Shown piece after piece: positions 17,866 to 26,785 of a DNA stretch of 64,000 nucleotides. The notes below the pieces were generated by a model, which saw nothing but the letters and a program-made list of their open reading frames with translations, did no database searches and was not told the DNA's origin. Source of the stretch: an uncultured Ruminococcus sp. (lineage in GTDB: Bacteria; Bacillota; Clostridia; Oscillospirales; Acutalibacteraceae); contig CACYWT010000020.1 in the NCBI GenBank assembly GCA_902778175.1, positions 16,007 through 80,006 on the forward strand. Direction: 5' to 3'. Position 1 is the first letter of the stretch. Each line of letters starts with the position of its first letter. The position numbers and the translations under genes are program-made.

Positions 17866-17983
17866 TGATTTAGTATGATAGTATTATCAGCATTTAATAT
17901 AGTATGATTATTATGATTTAGTATGATTTAGTATGATTATTATGATTTAGTATGATTATTATGATTTAGTATGATTTAGTATG
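17866..17983. repeat. AT-rich tandem minisatellite before fmt
   Basis: Irregular tandem copies of TAGTATGATT and ATTATGATT fill about 118 bases between def and fmt. The higher-order unit is about 19 bases (TAGTATGATTATTATGATT). The base composition is far from the neighbouring coding sequence. No ORF or RNA gene is seen in it. Confidence 0.85.
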
Positions 17984-18043
17984 ATCCGCGGCGATAAAAG
18001 TATCGTTTTGTGCCCAGAGCGCAGCGACAGCGCGAAAACGGGT

Positions 18044-18108
18044 GCAGGGAGCTTGCTCCCTGCCGGGGTCCGGGCGAGCAGCCCGGGCGGGTTCGGGCGG
18101 CAGCCCGA
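18044..18108 (+). repeat. Three consecutive GC-rich hairpins upstream of the fmt ribosome site
   Basis: Three perfect hairpins follow one another: GCAGGGAG/CTCCCTGC with a CTTG loop at 18044-18063, CCGGGC/GCCCGG with a 5-base loop at 18070-18086, and TCGGGC/GCCCGA with a 4-base loop at 18093-18108. The last one ends 6 bases before the GGAGG of fmt (18115-18119). No T tract follows, so they do not look like simple terminators. Confidence 0.75.
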
Positions 18109-18125
18109 CAAAAAGGAGGAAGATG

Positions 18126-19049
18126 ATGAGGATCGTTTTTATGGGGACGCCGGATTTTGCGGTGCCTTGTCTGAAGGCGCTGATAGATGACGGAAATGAG
18201 ATAAAGGGAGTTTTTACCCAGCCCGATAAGCCGAAGGGCAGAGGCTATACGATGACTCCGCCGCCGGTCAAGGAACTGGCGTCAGAATACAATATAAATG
18301 TATATCAGCCGACAACACTCAGGGACGGTCAGGCACTCGGTCTGCTGAGGGAGCTTGATCCCGAAATGATAGTCGTTGTCGCCTATGGAAAAATACTGCC
18401 GAAGGAGATAATTGATCTGCCGGGATTTGGCTGTGTCAATATCCACGCATCGCTTCTTCCTCAGTACAGGGGCGCTGCTCCGATACAGCAGGCAGTCCTT
18501 GACGGCTGTGAGATAACAGGTGTTACGGCGCAGTGTATGGACGTCGGTATTGATACCGGCGATATCCTGATGAAGGCTGAAACCGTGATCGGTGAAAATG
18601 AAACAGCTGATGAACTGCATGACAGACTTTCCGCTATGGGAGCAGAGCTTATCGTGAAAGTAGTCCATGCCGCCGCAGAGGGTACGCTTACAAGAGAAAA
18701 GCAGGACGACAGCAAGGCAACTCATGTCGGTAAACTTACAAAGGAAATGTCTGTAATAGATTTTACAAAAAGCGCACAATATATACATAATAAGGTAAGA
18801 GGTCTTAATTCGTGGCCGAGCGCAACAGCGATGCTGAACGGCAAGCGTATCAAGATCCACCGCACACTGATCGCAAAGGGCAGCGGAGAACCCGGACAGG
18901 TCCTTTCCCTCAGTCCTCTTACGGTTGCCTGCGGAGAAGGCGCTGTTGAAATTACCGAGCTGCAGCCCGAGGGTAAGAAAAAAATGGACGCCCGGTCTTT
19001 TGTAAACGGACTTCATATAAAAGATGCGTCAGAGATCAGATTTTCGTAA
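18126..19049 (+). CDS. fmt: Methionyl-tRNA formyltransferase
   Basis: Fmt formylates initiator Met-tRNA using 10-formyltetrahydrofolate. About 307 residues is normal. The N-terminal motif is MRIVFMGTPDFAVPCL. The catalytic and folate region is NIHASLLPQYRGAAPIQQA with the conserved Asn, His and following GVTAQCMDVGIDTGDI, and a C-terminal OB-like tRNA-binding domain follows. Two ATGs lie 3 bases apart; the second (18126) has GGAGG at 6 bases and gives the family start. The frame continues upstream through the GC-rich hairpins, but that part is not homologous. It is followed 15 bases later by rsmB. Confidence 0.95.
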   Translation: MRIVFMGTPDFAVPCLKALIDDGNEIKGVFTQPDKPKGRGYTMTPPPVKELASEYNINVYQPTTLRDGQALGLLRELDPEMIVVVAYGKILPKEIIDLPGFGCVNIHASLLPQYRGAAPIQQAVLDGCEITGVTAQCMDVGIDTGDILMKAETVIGENETADELHDRLSAMGAELIVKVVHAAAEGTLTREKQDDSKATHVGKLTKEMSVIDFTKSAQYIHNKVRGLNSWPSATAMLNGKRIKIHRTLIAKGSGEPGQVLSLSPLTVACGEGAVEITELQPEGKKKMDARSFVNGLHIKDASEIRFS

Positions 19050-19064
19050 AAAGGAGAGGTGAGA

Positions 19065-20396
19065 ATGGGTATTTCCGCAAGACAGATCGCTTTTCAGGCG
19101 CTTGTCAGCGTAGAGATCGACCGATCCTATTCAAATATCATTCTCAATAATCTGCTGACTGATTTTGATGTTGATCTGATAGACAAGAATTTTATTTCGG
19201 CGCTTTTTTACGGGGTGCTTGAAAAAAAGCTACTGCTCGATTACAATTTATCTCAGTTTTCCGACAGACCTGTCAATAAACTCGATACAGGACTTCTGGT
19301 AATACTGAGAATGGGACTGTATCAGATATTCTTTATGGACAGCGTTCCCGACAGAGCGGCTGTAAATGAAACAGTAAATCTGTGTAAAGTTAATAAGCTT
19401 AACAGTGCTTCGGGTTTTGTAAATGCAGTGCTCAGAGCTGCGTCACGCGCCGGAAAAATTTCCCTGCCGAATCCGAAAAAGGGAAAAAACAAGTATTTAT
19501 CAATAAAATATTCATGTCCTGAACCGATAATAAAGTTATGGAGAAATGCTTACGGAGATGAGCTTACTGTCGGTATGCTTGAGCTTCTTGACGGCAGACC
19601 TCCGATCAGCGCAAGAACAAATACATTGAAAACAAGTGCTGACAAGCTGATTGCTTTACTTGATGAAGAGGGCGTGGCGGCGGAGCTTGCCGAGCCGCCC
19701 GGGAACAGACTGCTGCTCAGGGATACCGGATCTGTCGAGGAGCTTGACGCTTTCCGGTGCGGACTGTTCCATATTCAGGACGCGGCGTCACAGCTTTGCT
19801 GCGGATTACTTGCCCCGGAGCCGGGACATACTGTAATTGACGCCTGCAGCGCTCCGGGAGGAAAAGCCTTCACTATGGCTCAGCTTATGGAAAACAGGGG
19901 CAGGATAGTGTGCTGCGATATGTATGAAAGCCGTCTGAGAATGGTACGCAGCGGAGCGCAAAGGCTTGGTACGGATATAATCGAAACCGTTGCCGCAGAT
20001 GCGTCAGAAACAGATTCCTTCCCCGAGGCGGACAGGATCCTCTGCGACGTGCCGTGTTCCGGTCTGGGTATTATCCGCAGAAAGCCGGAGCTCAGATATA
20101 AGAGCGATACCGGAGCTGACGTCCTGCCGGAGATACAGTACCGGATACTTTGCAATTGCGCCGGGTATCTGCGCAGAGGCGGATCGCTGGTGTATTCGAC
20201 GTGTACGCTGAATCCCGCGGAAAACGGGGATAACATACGCAGGTTCCTCAGAGAACATGAGGATTTTGAGGCGGCAGAGCTTTCACTGCCGCAGGGAATA
20301 AAACGAGGGATAGACGAACCCGGAAACGAACTGACGCTTTTTCCGCAGATAAACGGAACTGACGGATTCTTTATCTCAATGGTCAGAAGGAAGTGA
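19065..20396 (+). CDS. rsmB: 16S rRNA (cytosine-967-C5)-methyltransferase RsmB
   Basis: It methylates C967 (E. coli numbering) of 16S rRNA. The protein is about 443 residues long, with an N-terminal NusB-like RNA-binding domain (about 1-140) and a C-terminal SAM-dependent Rossmann domain. The SAM site is VIDACSAPGGKAFTMAQLM; the two conserved cysteines are in CDVPCSGLGIIRR and VYSTCTLNPAENG. The ATG at 19065 is preceded by AAGGAGAGG. The stop overlaps the start of rlmN by four bases. This gene order (fmt-rsmB-rlmN-prpC-prkC) is shared with Bacillus. Confidence 0.94.
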   Translation: MGISARQIAFQALVSVEIDRSYSNIILNNLLTDFDVDLIDKNFISALFYGVLEKKLLLDYNLSQFSDRPVNKLDTGLLVILRMGLYQIFFMDSVPDRAAVNETVNLCKVNKLNSASGFVNAVLRAASRAGKISLPNPKKGKNKYLSIKYSCPEPIIKLWRNAYGDELTVGMLELLDGRPPISARTNTLKTSADKLIALLDEEGVAAELAEPPGNRLLLRDTGSVEELDAFRCGLFHIQDAASQLCCGLLAPEPGHTVIDACSAPGGKAFTMAQLMENRGRIVCCDMYESRLRMVRSGAQRLGTDIIETVAADASETDSFPEADRILCDVPCSGLGIIRRKPELRYKSDTGADVLPEIQYRILCNCAGYLRRGGSLVYSTCTLNPAENGDNIRRFLREHEDFEAAELSLPQGIKRGIDEPGNELTLFPQINGTDGFFISMVRRK

Positions 20397-21454
20397 ACAA
20401 AACCGTGCAGACAGATATAAAGTCCATGTATGAGAATGAAATAAAAGAAATGCTCGTTTCAATGGGTGAAAAGAGCTATCGTGCATCTCAGATCTTTCGC
20501 TGGCTGCACGAGGGTGTAGAATCCTTTGACGAAATGACCAATATTTCCAAAGATTTACGTCAAAAACTTATGCAGAACTGCTATATATCAAAAGCAAGTA
20601 TTGAAAAAAAATTAATTTCGTCATATGATGATACAGAGAAATATCTTTTTTCTTTCGCAGACGGCGAAAAAGTGGAGTCAGTGCTGATGAAATATCATCA
20701 TGGATATACAAGCTGTATTTCCACTCAGGTCGGCTGTAAAATGGGATGTACCTTCTGCGCGACGGGGAAAAGCGGATTTTCAAGGGATCTGACCGCCTCG
20801 GAAATGATCTCCCAGCTCCAGACCGAGCAGAAGGACAACAATATCCGTATTTCCAATATCGTGCTCATGGGCATGGGGGAGCCGCTTGACAATTTTGACA
20901 ATGTCGTGCGTTTCCTTCGTCTTGTCAGTGACGAGCACGGAATGAATATAGGCATGAGGCATATTTCTCTTTCGACCTGCGGACTTGTACCGAGAATATA
21001 TGAGCTTGCGCAGATGAAGCTGCAGCTCACGCTGTCGGTATCTCTCCATGCGCCGAATGATGAGATACGCAGCCGGACAATGCCGGTAAACCGGAAATAT
21101 AATATCGGGGAGCTGCTTGAAGCCTGCCGCTGCTATATCAAAGCGACGGGCAGACGGATATCCTTTGAGTATGCCATGATCGACGGCGTGAACGACAGCG
21201 ATGCCTGCGCAGCCGAACTCGGCAGCCGCCTTAAAGGTATGCTCGCCCATGTGAATCTGATACCCGTGAATACCGTAGGCGGTACGGGTTATAAAAAAAG
21301 CAGGAAAGAACGTATGCAGTCATTTATTGAAATTCTGGCAAAATATGGGATCACTGCCACTGTACGCAGGACTCTCGGGAGCGATATAAACGCATCCTGC
21401 GGTCAGCTGCGCAGGCAGAGTCTTGAGCCTGAAAAAGGGGGGAAAACCACATGA
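20393..21454 (+). CDS. rlmN: 23S rRNA/tRNA adenine-C2 methyltransferase RlmN
   Basis: This radical-SAM enzyme methylates A2503 of 23S rRNA and A37 of some tRNAs. The 353-residue length is usual. The cluster motif CxxxCxxC is CKMGCTFCATG. The SAM-binding region has VLMGMGEPLDNFDNV, and the C-terminal Cys of the transfer mechanism is in DINASCGQLR. It starts with GTG overlapping the rsmB stop (GTGA) and is followed by prpC with another four-base overlap, so these genes are translationally linked. Confidence 0.95.
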   Translation: MNKTVQTDIKSMYENEIKEMLVSMGEKSYRASQIFRWLHEGVESFDEMTNISKDLRQKLMQNCYISKASIEKKLISSYDDTEKYLFSFADGEKVESVLMKYHHGYTSCISTQVGCKMGCTFCATGKSGFSRDLTASEMISQLQTEQKDNNIRISNIVLMGMGEPLDNFDNVVRFLRLVSDEHGMNIGMRHISLSTCGLVPRIYELAQMKLQLTLSVSLHAPNDEIRSRTMPVNRKYNIGELLEACRCYIKATGRRISFEYAMIDGVNDSDACAAELGSRLKGMLAHVNLIPVNTVGGTGYKKSRKERMQSFIEILAKYGITATVRRTLGSDINASCGQLRRQSLEPEKGGKTT

Positions 21455-22179
21455 ATGTATATTCCGCGAGCGATATAGGTCTGAAAAGATCGTCAAATCA
21501 GGATTACTGCCTTACAGGTCAGTTTCCGGACGGTACAGTCTGGGCAATAGTTTGCGACGGAATGGGCGGAGCAAACGGAGGCAGCACCGCAAGCCGCGTT
21601 GCAGCGGAAAATATCTCAGAATCGCTTTGCAGCGGTTACCGCGAGGATATGACTCCGGAGGAACTGAGGAATCTGATGATGCTTTCGGTAGAATATGCAA
21701 ACCGTGCGGTCTATGATATTTCCCTTCATGTACCCGGGCTTGAGGGCATGGGAACGACCGTCGTACTTGCGGTAGTGCGCAAGGGACGCGCTCATATAGT
21801 CCACGCAGGCGACAGCCGCGCCTATATCTGCAGCGAAGAGGGAGTCCGCCAGATCACGACAGATCATTCAATAGTGCAGCAGCTTGTGGAAATAGGAGAG
21901 ATAACTCCCGAACAGGCAAGACAGCATCCTCACAGGAATATGATAACCAGGGCGCTGGGGACAGAGCCGAATCTGCGCACTGATTACAATACCGTGGAAT
22001 TTGAGGACGGGGCAAGGCTTATCATGTGTACGGACGGAATGTCCAATTATCTGACAGATGATGAGCTGCTGGAATTCATACGCAGCAACAAATGCGAAGA
22101 ACTGACGCAGAAACTGATCGAACATTCAAAGCAGCGCGGAGGCAGCGATAATATCACTGTGGCTGTCATTTCGGACTGA
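21451..22179 (+). CDS. prpC: PP2C-type Ser/Thr phosphatase (PrpC/Stp)
   Basis: This is the cytosolic manganese-dependent phosphatase partner of the PASTA kinase that follows. The 242-residue protein contains the PP2C motifs SDIGLKRSSNQDY, VCDGMGGANGGSTAS (metal-binding Asp), VHAGDSRAYI, and CTDGMSNYLTD with GGSDNITVAVI near the end. It overlaps rlmN by four bases and lies 35 bases before prkC. The pair resets protein phosphorylation involved in cell wall growth and, in Bacillus, spore germination by muropeptides. Confidence 0.94.
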   Translation: MNVYSASDIGLKRSSNQDYCLTGQFPDGTVWAIVCDGMGGANGGSTASRVAAENISESLCSGYREDMTPEELRNLMMLSVEYANRAVYDISLHVPGLEGMGTTVVLAVVRKGRAHIVHAGDSRAYICSEEGVRQITTDHSIVQQLVEIGEITPEQARQHPHRNMITRALGTEPNLRTDYNTVEFEDGARLIMCTDGMSNYLTDDELLEFIRSNKCEELTQKLIEHSKQRGGSDNITVAVISD

Positions 22180-22214
22180 GAGTCCGGGCGGAAGGCTTGA
22201 AAGGAGTTTTGGAA

Positions 22215-24806
22215 GTGGATAAATATACAGGAAAAAGGCTCGACGGACGGTATGAGATACAGGAACTTATCGGCGTCGGCGGAATGGCGATGGTGTATAA
22301 GGCATACGATACCGTTGACGATACTACCGTTGCCATCAAGATCCTGAAAGACGAATTTCTCGGAAACAGCGAATTTATTCGACGTTTCAAGAACGAGAGC
22401 AAGGCGATAGCGGTGCTTTCTCACCCGAATATCGTCAAGGTAAACGACGTAAGCTTCGGTGACAAAATACAGTATATCGTCATGGAATATATCGACGGTA
22501 TCACACTCAAGGAATATATCAGCCACCAGCACGTCATTCCGTGGAAGGAAGCCGTTCATTTCACGGTGCAGATACTTCAGGCGCTTCAGCACGCTCATGA
22601 AAAGGGCATAGTCCACAGGGATATGAAGCCGCAGAATATCATGCTTCTGCAGGACGGTACCATCAAGGTAACGGATTTCGGCATTGCAAGATTTTCCGAT
22701 AACGAAACACGGACCATGACCGACAAGGCTATAGGCTCCGTTCACTATATCGCTCCCGAACAGGCGCGCGGCGACAATACCGACGGCAAGGCTGATATCT
22801 ATTCCGTCGGCGTGATGCTTTACGAAATGCTTACCGGCAAGCTCCCGTTTGAGGCGGACAGCGCGGTATCGGTTGCTATAATGCAGATGCAGAACGATCC
22901 CAAGCCGCTTCGTGAGATCAACGACAAGATCCCCGAGGGCATTGAGGAGATAACTCTTCGCGCAATGCGCAAGGATCCGAAACAGCGTTATGCGACTGCC
23001 AAGGAAATGCTCGAGGCTATCGAGATCTTCCGCCATAATCCCTCTGTAAAATTCCGTTACAGCTATTTTGTCGATGAAACGCCGACAAGATATGTCGATT
23101 CGATAAATAAAGTGCCGTCCGCATCTCCGGAGCCGGCATACGACGATTCCTACAACAACTATGACGATGTTGTCACCGGAAGCGTATCAAGAACTATCGT
23201 AAAATGGCTTACCGTACTTGTAGCTATTATGGTTGTCGGCGCCATCGCTCTTATGATCTGGATGATGGTCAATAACAGCATGAAGGCAAACGAAACAAAG
23301 GATGTTGATGTTCCTCAGTTTGTCGGTCAGATGTATGACGAGATACAGAAGGACAAATCCTATAAATTCAATTTCGAGATAGCAGCCGAATATCGTGATG
23401 ACAAGCCGATGAATACAGTTCTTTCGCAGGATCCCGAGGCAGGCTCCAAGCAGGTCAAGGAAAATGCGACTATAAAGCTCGTTATCAACAGCAAGAGCAC
23501 GACTACGCAGGTCCCGAAGGTAAAGAACTATGCTGAGCAGGAGGCTATCAATAAACTCCAGGACAAGTATTTCAATTACACGGTCGCAAGAGTAAACAGT
23601 ACCGAGGTGCAGAAGGGATATGTTATCGACTGCGCTCCGCAGGAAGGCACCGTTCAGGAGATCGGAACAAATATCACGCTTATCGTAAGTGACGGTCCGG
23701 CTACAGAGAAGGTAGAGGTCCCCGATGTCACCGACCAGACATATTCCGCAGCAGAGGCAGCGCTCAAGGCAAAGGGCTTTACTACACAGAAGGCAATGGT
23801 AGCCAGCGCAAAGGATGAAGGCAAGGTAGTCGGCACTGATCCGCTTGCAGGCAATAAGCTGACAAAGGGCTCGCTCATTACTATTCAGGTCAGCGACGGA
23901 AGCCAGCAGATGAACAGCCTCAAGCAGGAGGTCCCGCTCCCCGAGGAGGAAGCTGCTCAGATCACTCTTACAGTCTATGAGGACGGTAAGGAAACAATGG
24001 AAAAGACAGGCGCACCGGCAGACGGTCTTGAGCTTACGCTTGAGATAAGTCCCAAAGGCGCGACAAATAATAAGAAGATAGTTCTTGTCAAGATCGACGG
24101 TGTTAATTATGCAAAATACACCTTTGACTTCAAGAATAAGTCGGTAACGCAGGATTACTTCAATACAGGCTACAAGATCAAGCAAAAGAAGCAGGAATCA
24201 TCTGCTCCCGAATCGAGTGAGGAGCCTTCAACGAACGAGATCGAATCTTACAGAGCTGACGCTATAAGCAGCATTGAGAATTATGTCAATGTTTATAACT
24301 ACGGTGTGGCAGATCAGGATCGCATAAAGAAAGTTATCAATACTGCGGAACAGAATATTGATCTTCTTATCAATGGCAAGACAGAGCTTGATGCTGAGCT
24401 GAAGGCTCAGATCGACGAAGAGGTCAAGCTTGCAAAGGCTGATATTGATGATATTATCAACAGCGGAGCGCAGACGACACAGCCACAGCCACAGCCACAG
24501 CCACAGCCACAGCCGGATGATCTTGATTCCGCAAGACAGGCTGCAATAACAGAGATCACCAACTATATGAACAAGTATTATTATTCTGATGAGGAATATG
24601 CTAATGTACAGTCGATAGTTGCCGATTACACGGAAAAGATCAATGCGGCTACAACAGAGGACGAAATTCTCAACCTTGATATCGAGGCGCAGCAGGCGAT
24701 CGACGCTGCTCCTCACCGTACCGAGGGCAATAATGAAAGCCCTGAATCACCTCTTGCATTGTATTCGGCGTCGCGCTTCAATCCCGATGCATTTATGATA
24801 TTCTGA
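22215..24806 (+). CDS. prkC: PASTA-domain Ser/Thr kinase (PrkC/Stk1) with unusual C-terminal extension
   Basis: This membrane kinase has a cytosolic catalytic domain (about 10-270): GVGGMAMVY loop, VAIKIL lysine, IVHRDMKPQNIML and DFGIARF. One transmembrane helix (about 330-352) follows. Three PASTA repeats come next, beginning DVPQFVGQMYD, QVPKVKNYAEQ and EVPDVTDQTYS; these bind peptidoglycan fragments. Beyond them is a beta-rich stretch, then two similar helical repeats (SYRADAISSIENYVNVYNYG and ARQAAITEITNYMNKYYYS) separated by a (PQ)6-like linker. Most PrkC proteins stop near the PASTA repeats. The GTG at 22215 has AAAGGAG 8 bases upstream; TTG codons just before it are too close or within that site. 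Confidence 0.93.
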   Translation: MDKYTGKRLDGRYEIQELIGVGGMAMVYKAYDTVDDTTVAIKILKDEFLGNSEFIRRFKNESKAIAVLSHPNIVKVNDVSFGDKIQYIVMEYIDGITLKEYISHQHVIPWKEAVHFTVQILQALQHAHEKGIVHRDMKPQNIMLLQDGTIKVTDFGIARFSDNETRTMTDKAIGSVHYIAPEQARGDNTDGKADIYSVGVMLYEMLTGKLPFEADSAVSVAIMQMQNDPKPLREINDKIPEGIEEITLRAMRKDPKQRYATAKEMLEAIEIFRHNPSVKFRYSYFVDETPTRYVDSINKVPSASPEPAYDDSYNNYDDVVTGSVSRTIVKWLTVLVAIMVVGAIALMIWMMVNNSMKANETKDVDVPQFVGQMYDEIQKDKSYKFNFEIAAEYRDDKPMNTVLSQDPEAGSKQVKENATIKLVINSKSTTTQVPKVKNYAEQEAINKLQDKYFNYTVARVNSTEVQKGYVIDCAPQEGTVQEIGTNITLIVSDGPATEKVEVPDVTDQTYSAAEAALKAKGFTTQKAMVASAKDEGKVVGTDPLAGNKLTKGSLITIQVSDGSQQMNSLKQEVPLPEEEAAQITLTVYEDGKETMEKTGAPADGLELTLEISPKGATNNKKIVLVKIDGVNYAKYTFDFKNKSVTQDYFNTGYKIKQKKQESSAPESSEEPSTNEIESYRADAISSIENYVNVYNYGVADQDRIKKVINTAEQNIDLLINGKTELDAELKAQIDEEVKLAKADIDDIINSGAQTTQPQPQPQPQPQPDDLDSARQAAITEITNYMNKYYYSDEEYANVQSIVADYTEKINAATTEDEILNLDIEAQQAIDAAPHRTEGNNESPESPLALYSASRFNPDAFMIF
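24476..24514 (+). repeat. Hexanucleotide CAGCCA microsatellite in prkC
   Basis: Tandem CAGCCA units encode an alternating Pro-Gln linker between the two C-terminal helical repeats of PrkC. The hexamer unit preserves frame on gain or loss of copies, so linker length could vary between strains. Confidence 0.85.
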
Positions 24807-24816
24807 CGGGTGAATT

Positions 24817-25698
24817 ATGGAACAATTAACAGGACTGATAATCAAAGCAGTCAGCGGCTTCTATTATGTTGAAGCCGCTGACGCTGTATATGAATGTAAA
24901 GCGCGCGGAGTGTTCCGCAGAAAGGGCATAAGTCCGGCTGTGGGCGACCGTGCGAGGATAACGCTGCAGGGCGATGACAAGGCTGAGGTTGAAGAGATCC
25001 TCCCGAGAAAGAATTACCTTGTCCGTCCTCCGCTTGCGAATCTTGACAGGCTCTTTATCGTATCGTCTGTAAGCGAACCTTCTCCGAGTACCCTGATAAT
25101 AGACAAGATATGCGCAGTAGCTGTAAGCAAGGAGATAGAGCCGATAGTTGTATTTACAAAGGCTGACCTTGCTGATTGTTCGGAGCTTACCGACATTTAC
25201 CGCCGTGCAGGTATACTTTGCTTTGAATACAGCATAAAAAGTGAAAACGACAAGAACAGGCTTATCAGTCTGCTTGAAGGAAAAATATCCGCCTTTACGG
25301 GAAATACCGGAGTCGGAAAATCCTCACTGCTTAATTCGCTATTTCCGGAGCTGTCGATAGCGACGGCACAGATCAGCCGCAAGCTCGGCAGGGGCAGACA
25401 TACGACCCGTCACAGTGAGCTGTATAAAGTCGCCGGCGGCTATGTAGCGGATACGCCGGGCTTTTCTACGGTGGATATAGAGCGCTACGAGCTTATTCGC
25501 AAGAATGATATCGCGGCTTGTTTTCCGGAATTCGGGGAATTTATACCTCAGTGCCGGTTCACGGGCTGCGCGCATTTGTGTGAAAAGGGCTGCGCTGTTA
25601 TTGAGGCGGTAGAAAACGGTATAATACCGGTTTCCCGGCATAACAGCTACAAGCAGATGTATGAAGAAGTAAGGAATATACCTGACTGGAAAAAATAA
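24817..25698 (+). CDS. rsgA: Ribosome small subunit-dependent GTPase A
   Basis: This circularly permuted GTPase acts in late 30S subunit maturation. The 293-residue protein has an N-terminal OB fold, then the G motifs in permuted order: FTKADL (G4), GNTGVGKSSLLNSLFP (G1) and DTPGFST (G3). A C-terminal zinc module has CRFTGCAHLCEKGCAV. The length is standard. It follows prkC by 10 bases, as in Bacillus (cpgA/yloQ). Confidence 0.95.
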   Translation: MEQLTGLIIKAVSGFYYVEAADAVYECKARGVFRRKGISPAVGDRARITLQGDDKAEVEEILPRKNYLVRPPLANLDRLFIVSSVSEPSPSTLIIDKICAVAVSKEIEPIVVFTKADLADCSELTDIYRRAGILCFEYSIKSENDKNRLISLLEGKISAFTGNTGVGKSSLLNSLFPELSIATAQISRKLGRGRHTTRHSELYKVAGGYVADTPGFSTVDIERYELIRKNDIAACFPEFGEFIPQCRFTGCAHLCEKGCAVIEAVENGIIPVSRHNSYKQMYEEVRNIPDWKK

Positions 25699-25712
25699 CG
25701 GAGATACAGGAA

Positions 25713-26345
25713 ATGGAAAATAAAAGATGTGTGATAATCGGTTCTTCACCGGAAACTGATGTATCGGAAATAAAAGATCTTCTGAAAGAGGACGATTATA
25801 TAATCTGCGCTGACGGCGGTCATATTTTTGCAGGAATGATCGGAGTAAAGCCTGATCTGATAGTCGGTGATTTTGATTCATCTGACATTCCTGCGGAAAA
25901 TGAATGTGAGATAATCCGCTTGCCGGTCAGCAAGGACGATACCGATACCCTTTATGCTGTGAGGGAAGGGCTGAAAAGAGGCTGCCGGGAATTTCTTCTG
26001 TGCGGTGTTACGGGAGGCAGGGCAGACCATACATATGCCAATTTCTGTATTCTCGAATATATCAGGCAGCAGAAAGCCGACGGTATTATCGCGGACAACG
26101 GTACGCTTGTGCGCGTTATCGGCTGCGGAGAGCATTTTCTTTCCGGCAGAAAGGGAATGGGGTTCGGAATATTTCCGTTCGGCTGCGGCGGGATACGGCT
26201 TTCTCTGGAGGGGTTCGATTATCCGCTGAAAGACAGTTCTCTCGGGATAAGCTATCCTATGGGTGTCAGCAACCGTATTTCTGAGGATAATGCAAAGATC
26301 ACGATAACCGCCGGAACAGCCATAATATTTCTTTACAGATATTAA
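25713..26345 (+). CDS. thiN: Thiamine diphosphokinase
   Basis: The enzyme transfers pyrophosphate from ATP to thiamine to give thiamine diphosphate. The 210-residue length is usual. Motifs are ICADGGHIFAGMIGVKPDLIVGDFDS, then KDDTDTLYAVREGLKRG and GVTGGRADHTYANF, all TPK-type. It lies 14 bases after rsgA. In Bacillus the same neighbourhood continues with spoVM, and a SpoVM-like ORF is found downstream here too. The stop codon touches repeat copy B, which starts at about 26342. Confidence 0.92.
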   Translation: MENKRCVIIGSSPETDVSEIKDLLKEDDYIICADGGHIFAGMIGVKPDLIVGDFDSSDIPAENECEIIRLPVSKDDTDTLYAVREGLKRGCREFLLCGVTGGRADHTYANFCILEYIRQQKADGIIADNGTLVRVIGCGEHFLSGRKGMGFGIFPFGCGGIRLSLEGFDYPLKDSSLGISYPMGVSNRISEDNAKITITAGTAIIFLYRY

Positions 26346-26548
26346 AGCCAACACCGCTGGGAGACCGCCTTGCGGCTTAGCACCACATCTGCTGCGCCCG
26401 AAGGAAGTGCTCTTGGGGTACTCTTTTTCCGTAATTCTGCACAGAACTCGCTTGATAACCGTCAGGTCAACGCCGCTCGTTTTGCACATTCTGACGAAAA
26501 ACAGACGGGGCATCTGCGGCACGATCTTTGTGCGGTATTGCCTGAAAT
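26342..26548. repeat. TIR repeat family copy B
   Basis: A long copy of the window's main repeat. The 5' end is TTAAAGCCAACACCGCTGGGAG (first part read as TTAAAGCCAACACCGC), the 3' end is TTTGTGCGGTATTGCCTGAA, and it carries the GCCCGAAGGAAGTGC module. It begins within the last codons of thiN, so the thiN stop is part of the TTAA boundary. Confidence 0.88.
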
Positions 26549-26648
26549 ATAACCGCAAAGTATGCCCCCCGAGTCTCGCCTGCCGGCTCGGTCGGTGCTT
26601 CTGCTTCGCAGAGGTGTCCACTGGACACCCGCACCCTCTAAGGCGGCG

Positions 26649-26677
26649 GGTGCCATATATCCGCAAAGCTTTTAAAA
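26649..26677 (-). repeat. Core-deleted copy of the triple-hairpin repeat
   Basis: GGTGCCATATATCCG is joined directly to CAAAGCTTTTAAAA. These are the two outer ends of the repeat at 49634-49729 in inverse orientation, with the hairpin core missing. Confidence 0.65.
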
Positions 26678-26680
26678 ATG

Positions 26681-26716
26681 ATCGGTTACTGTCGAAAAAG
26701 CAGTAACCGATTTTTG
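26681..26716 (+). terminator. Rho-independent terminator after thiN
   Basis: A perfect 11-bp stem ATCGGTTACTG/CAGTAACCGAT with a 9-base loop is followed by TTTT. It most likely ends the long operon that begins upstream of yicC. Confidence 0.85.
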
Positions 26717-26785
26717 CTTTGATGTATATTATATAGTGTAAGGCAGCGGCAGGACCGCAAATATGCTTACGGACAGGGTGAAACA

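Noticed and set aside
18042..18125. Upstream extension of Fmt by 27 codons
   Set aside because: The extension is translated from the GC-rich hairpins and has no Fmt similarity. The ATG at 18126 has correct spacing to GGAGG.
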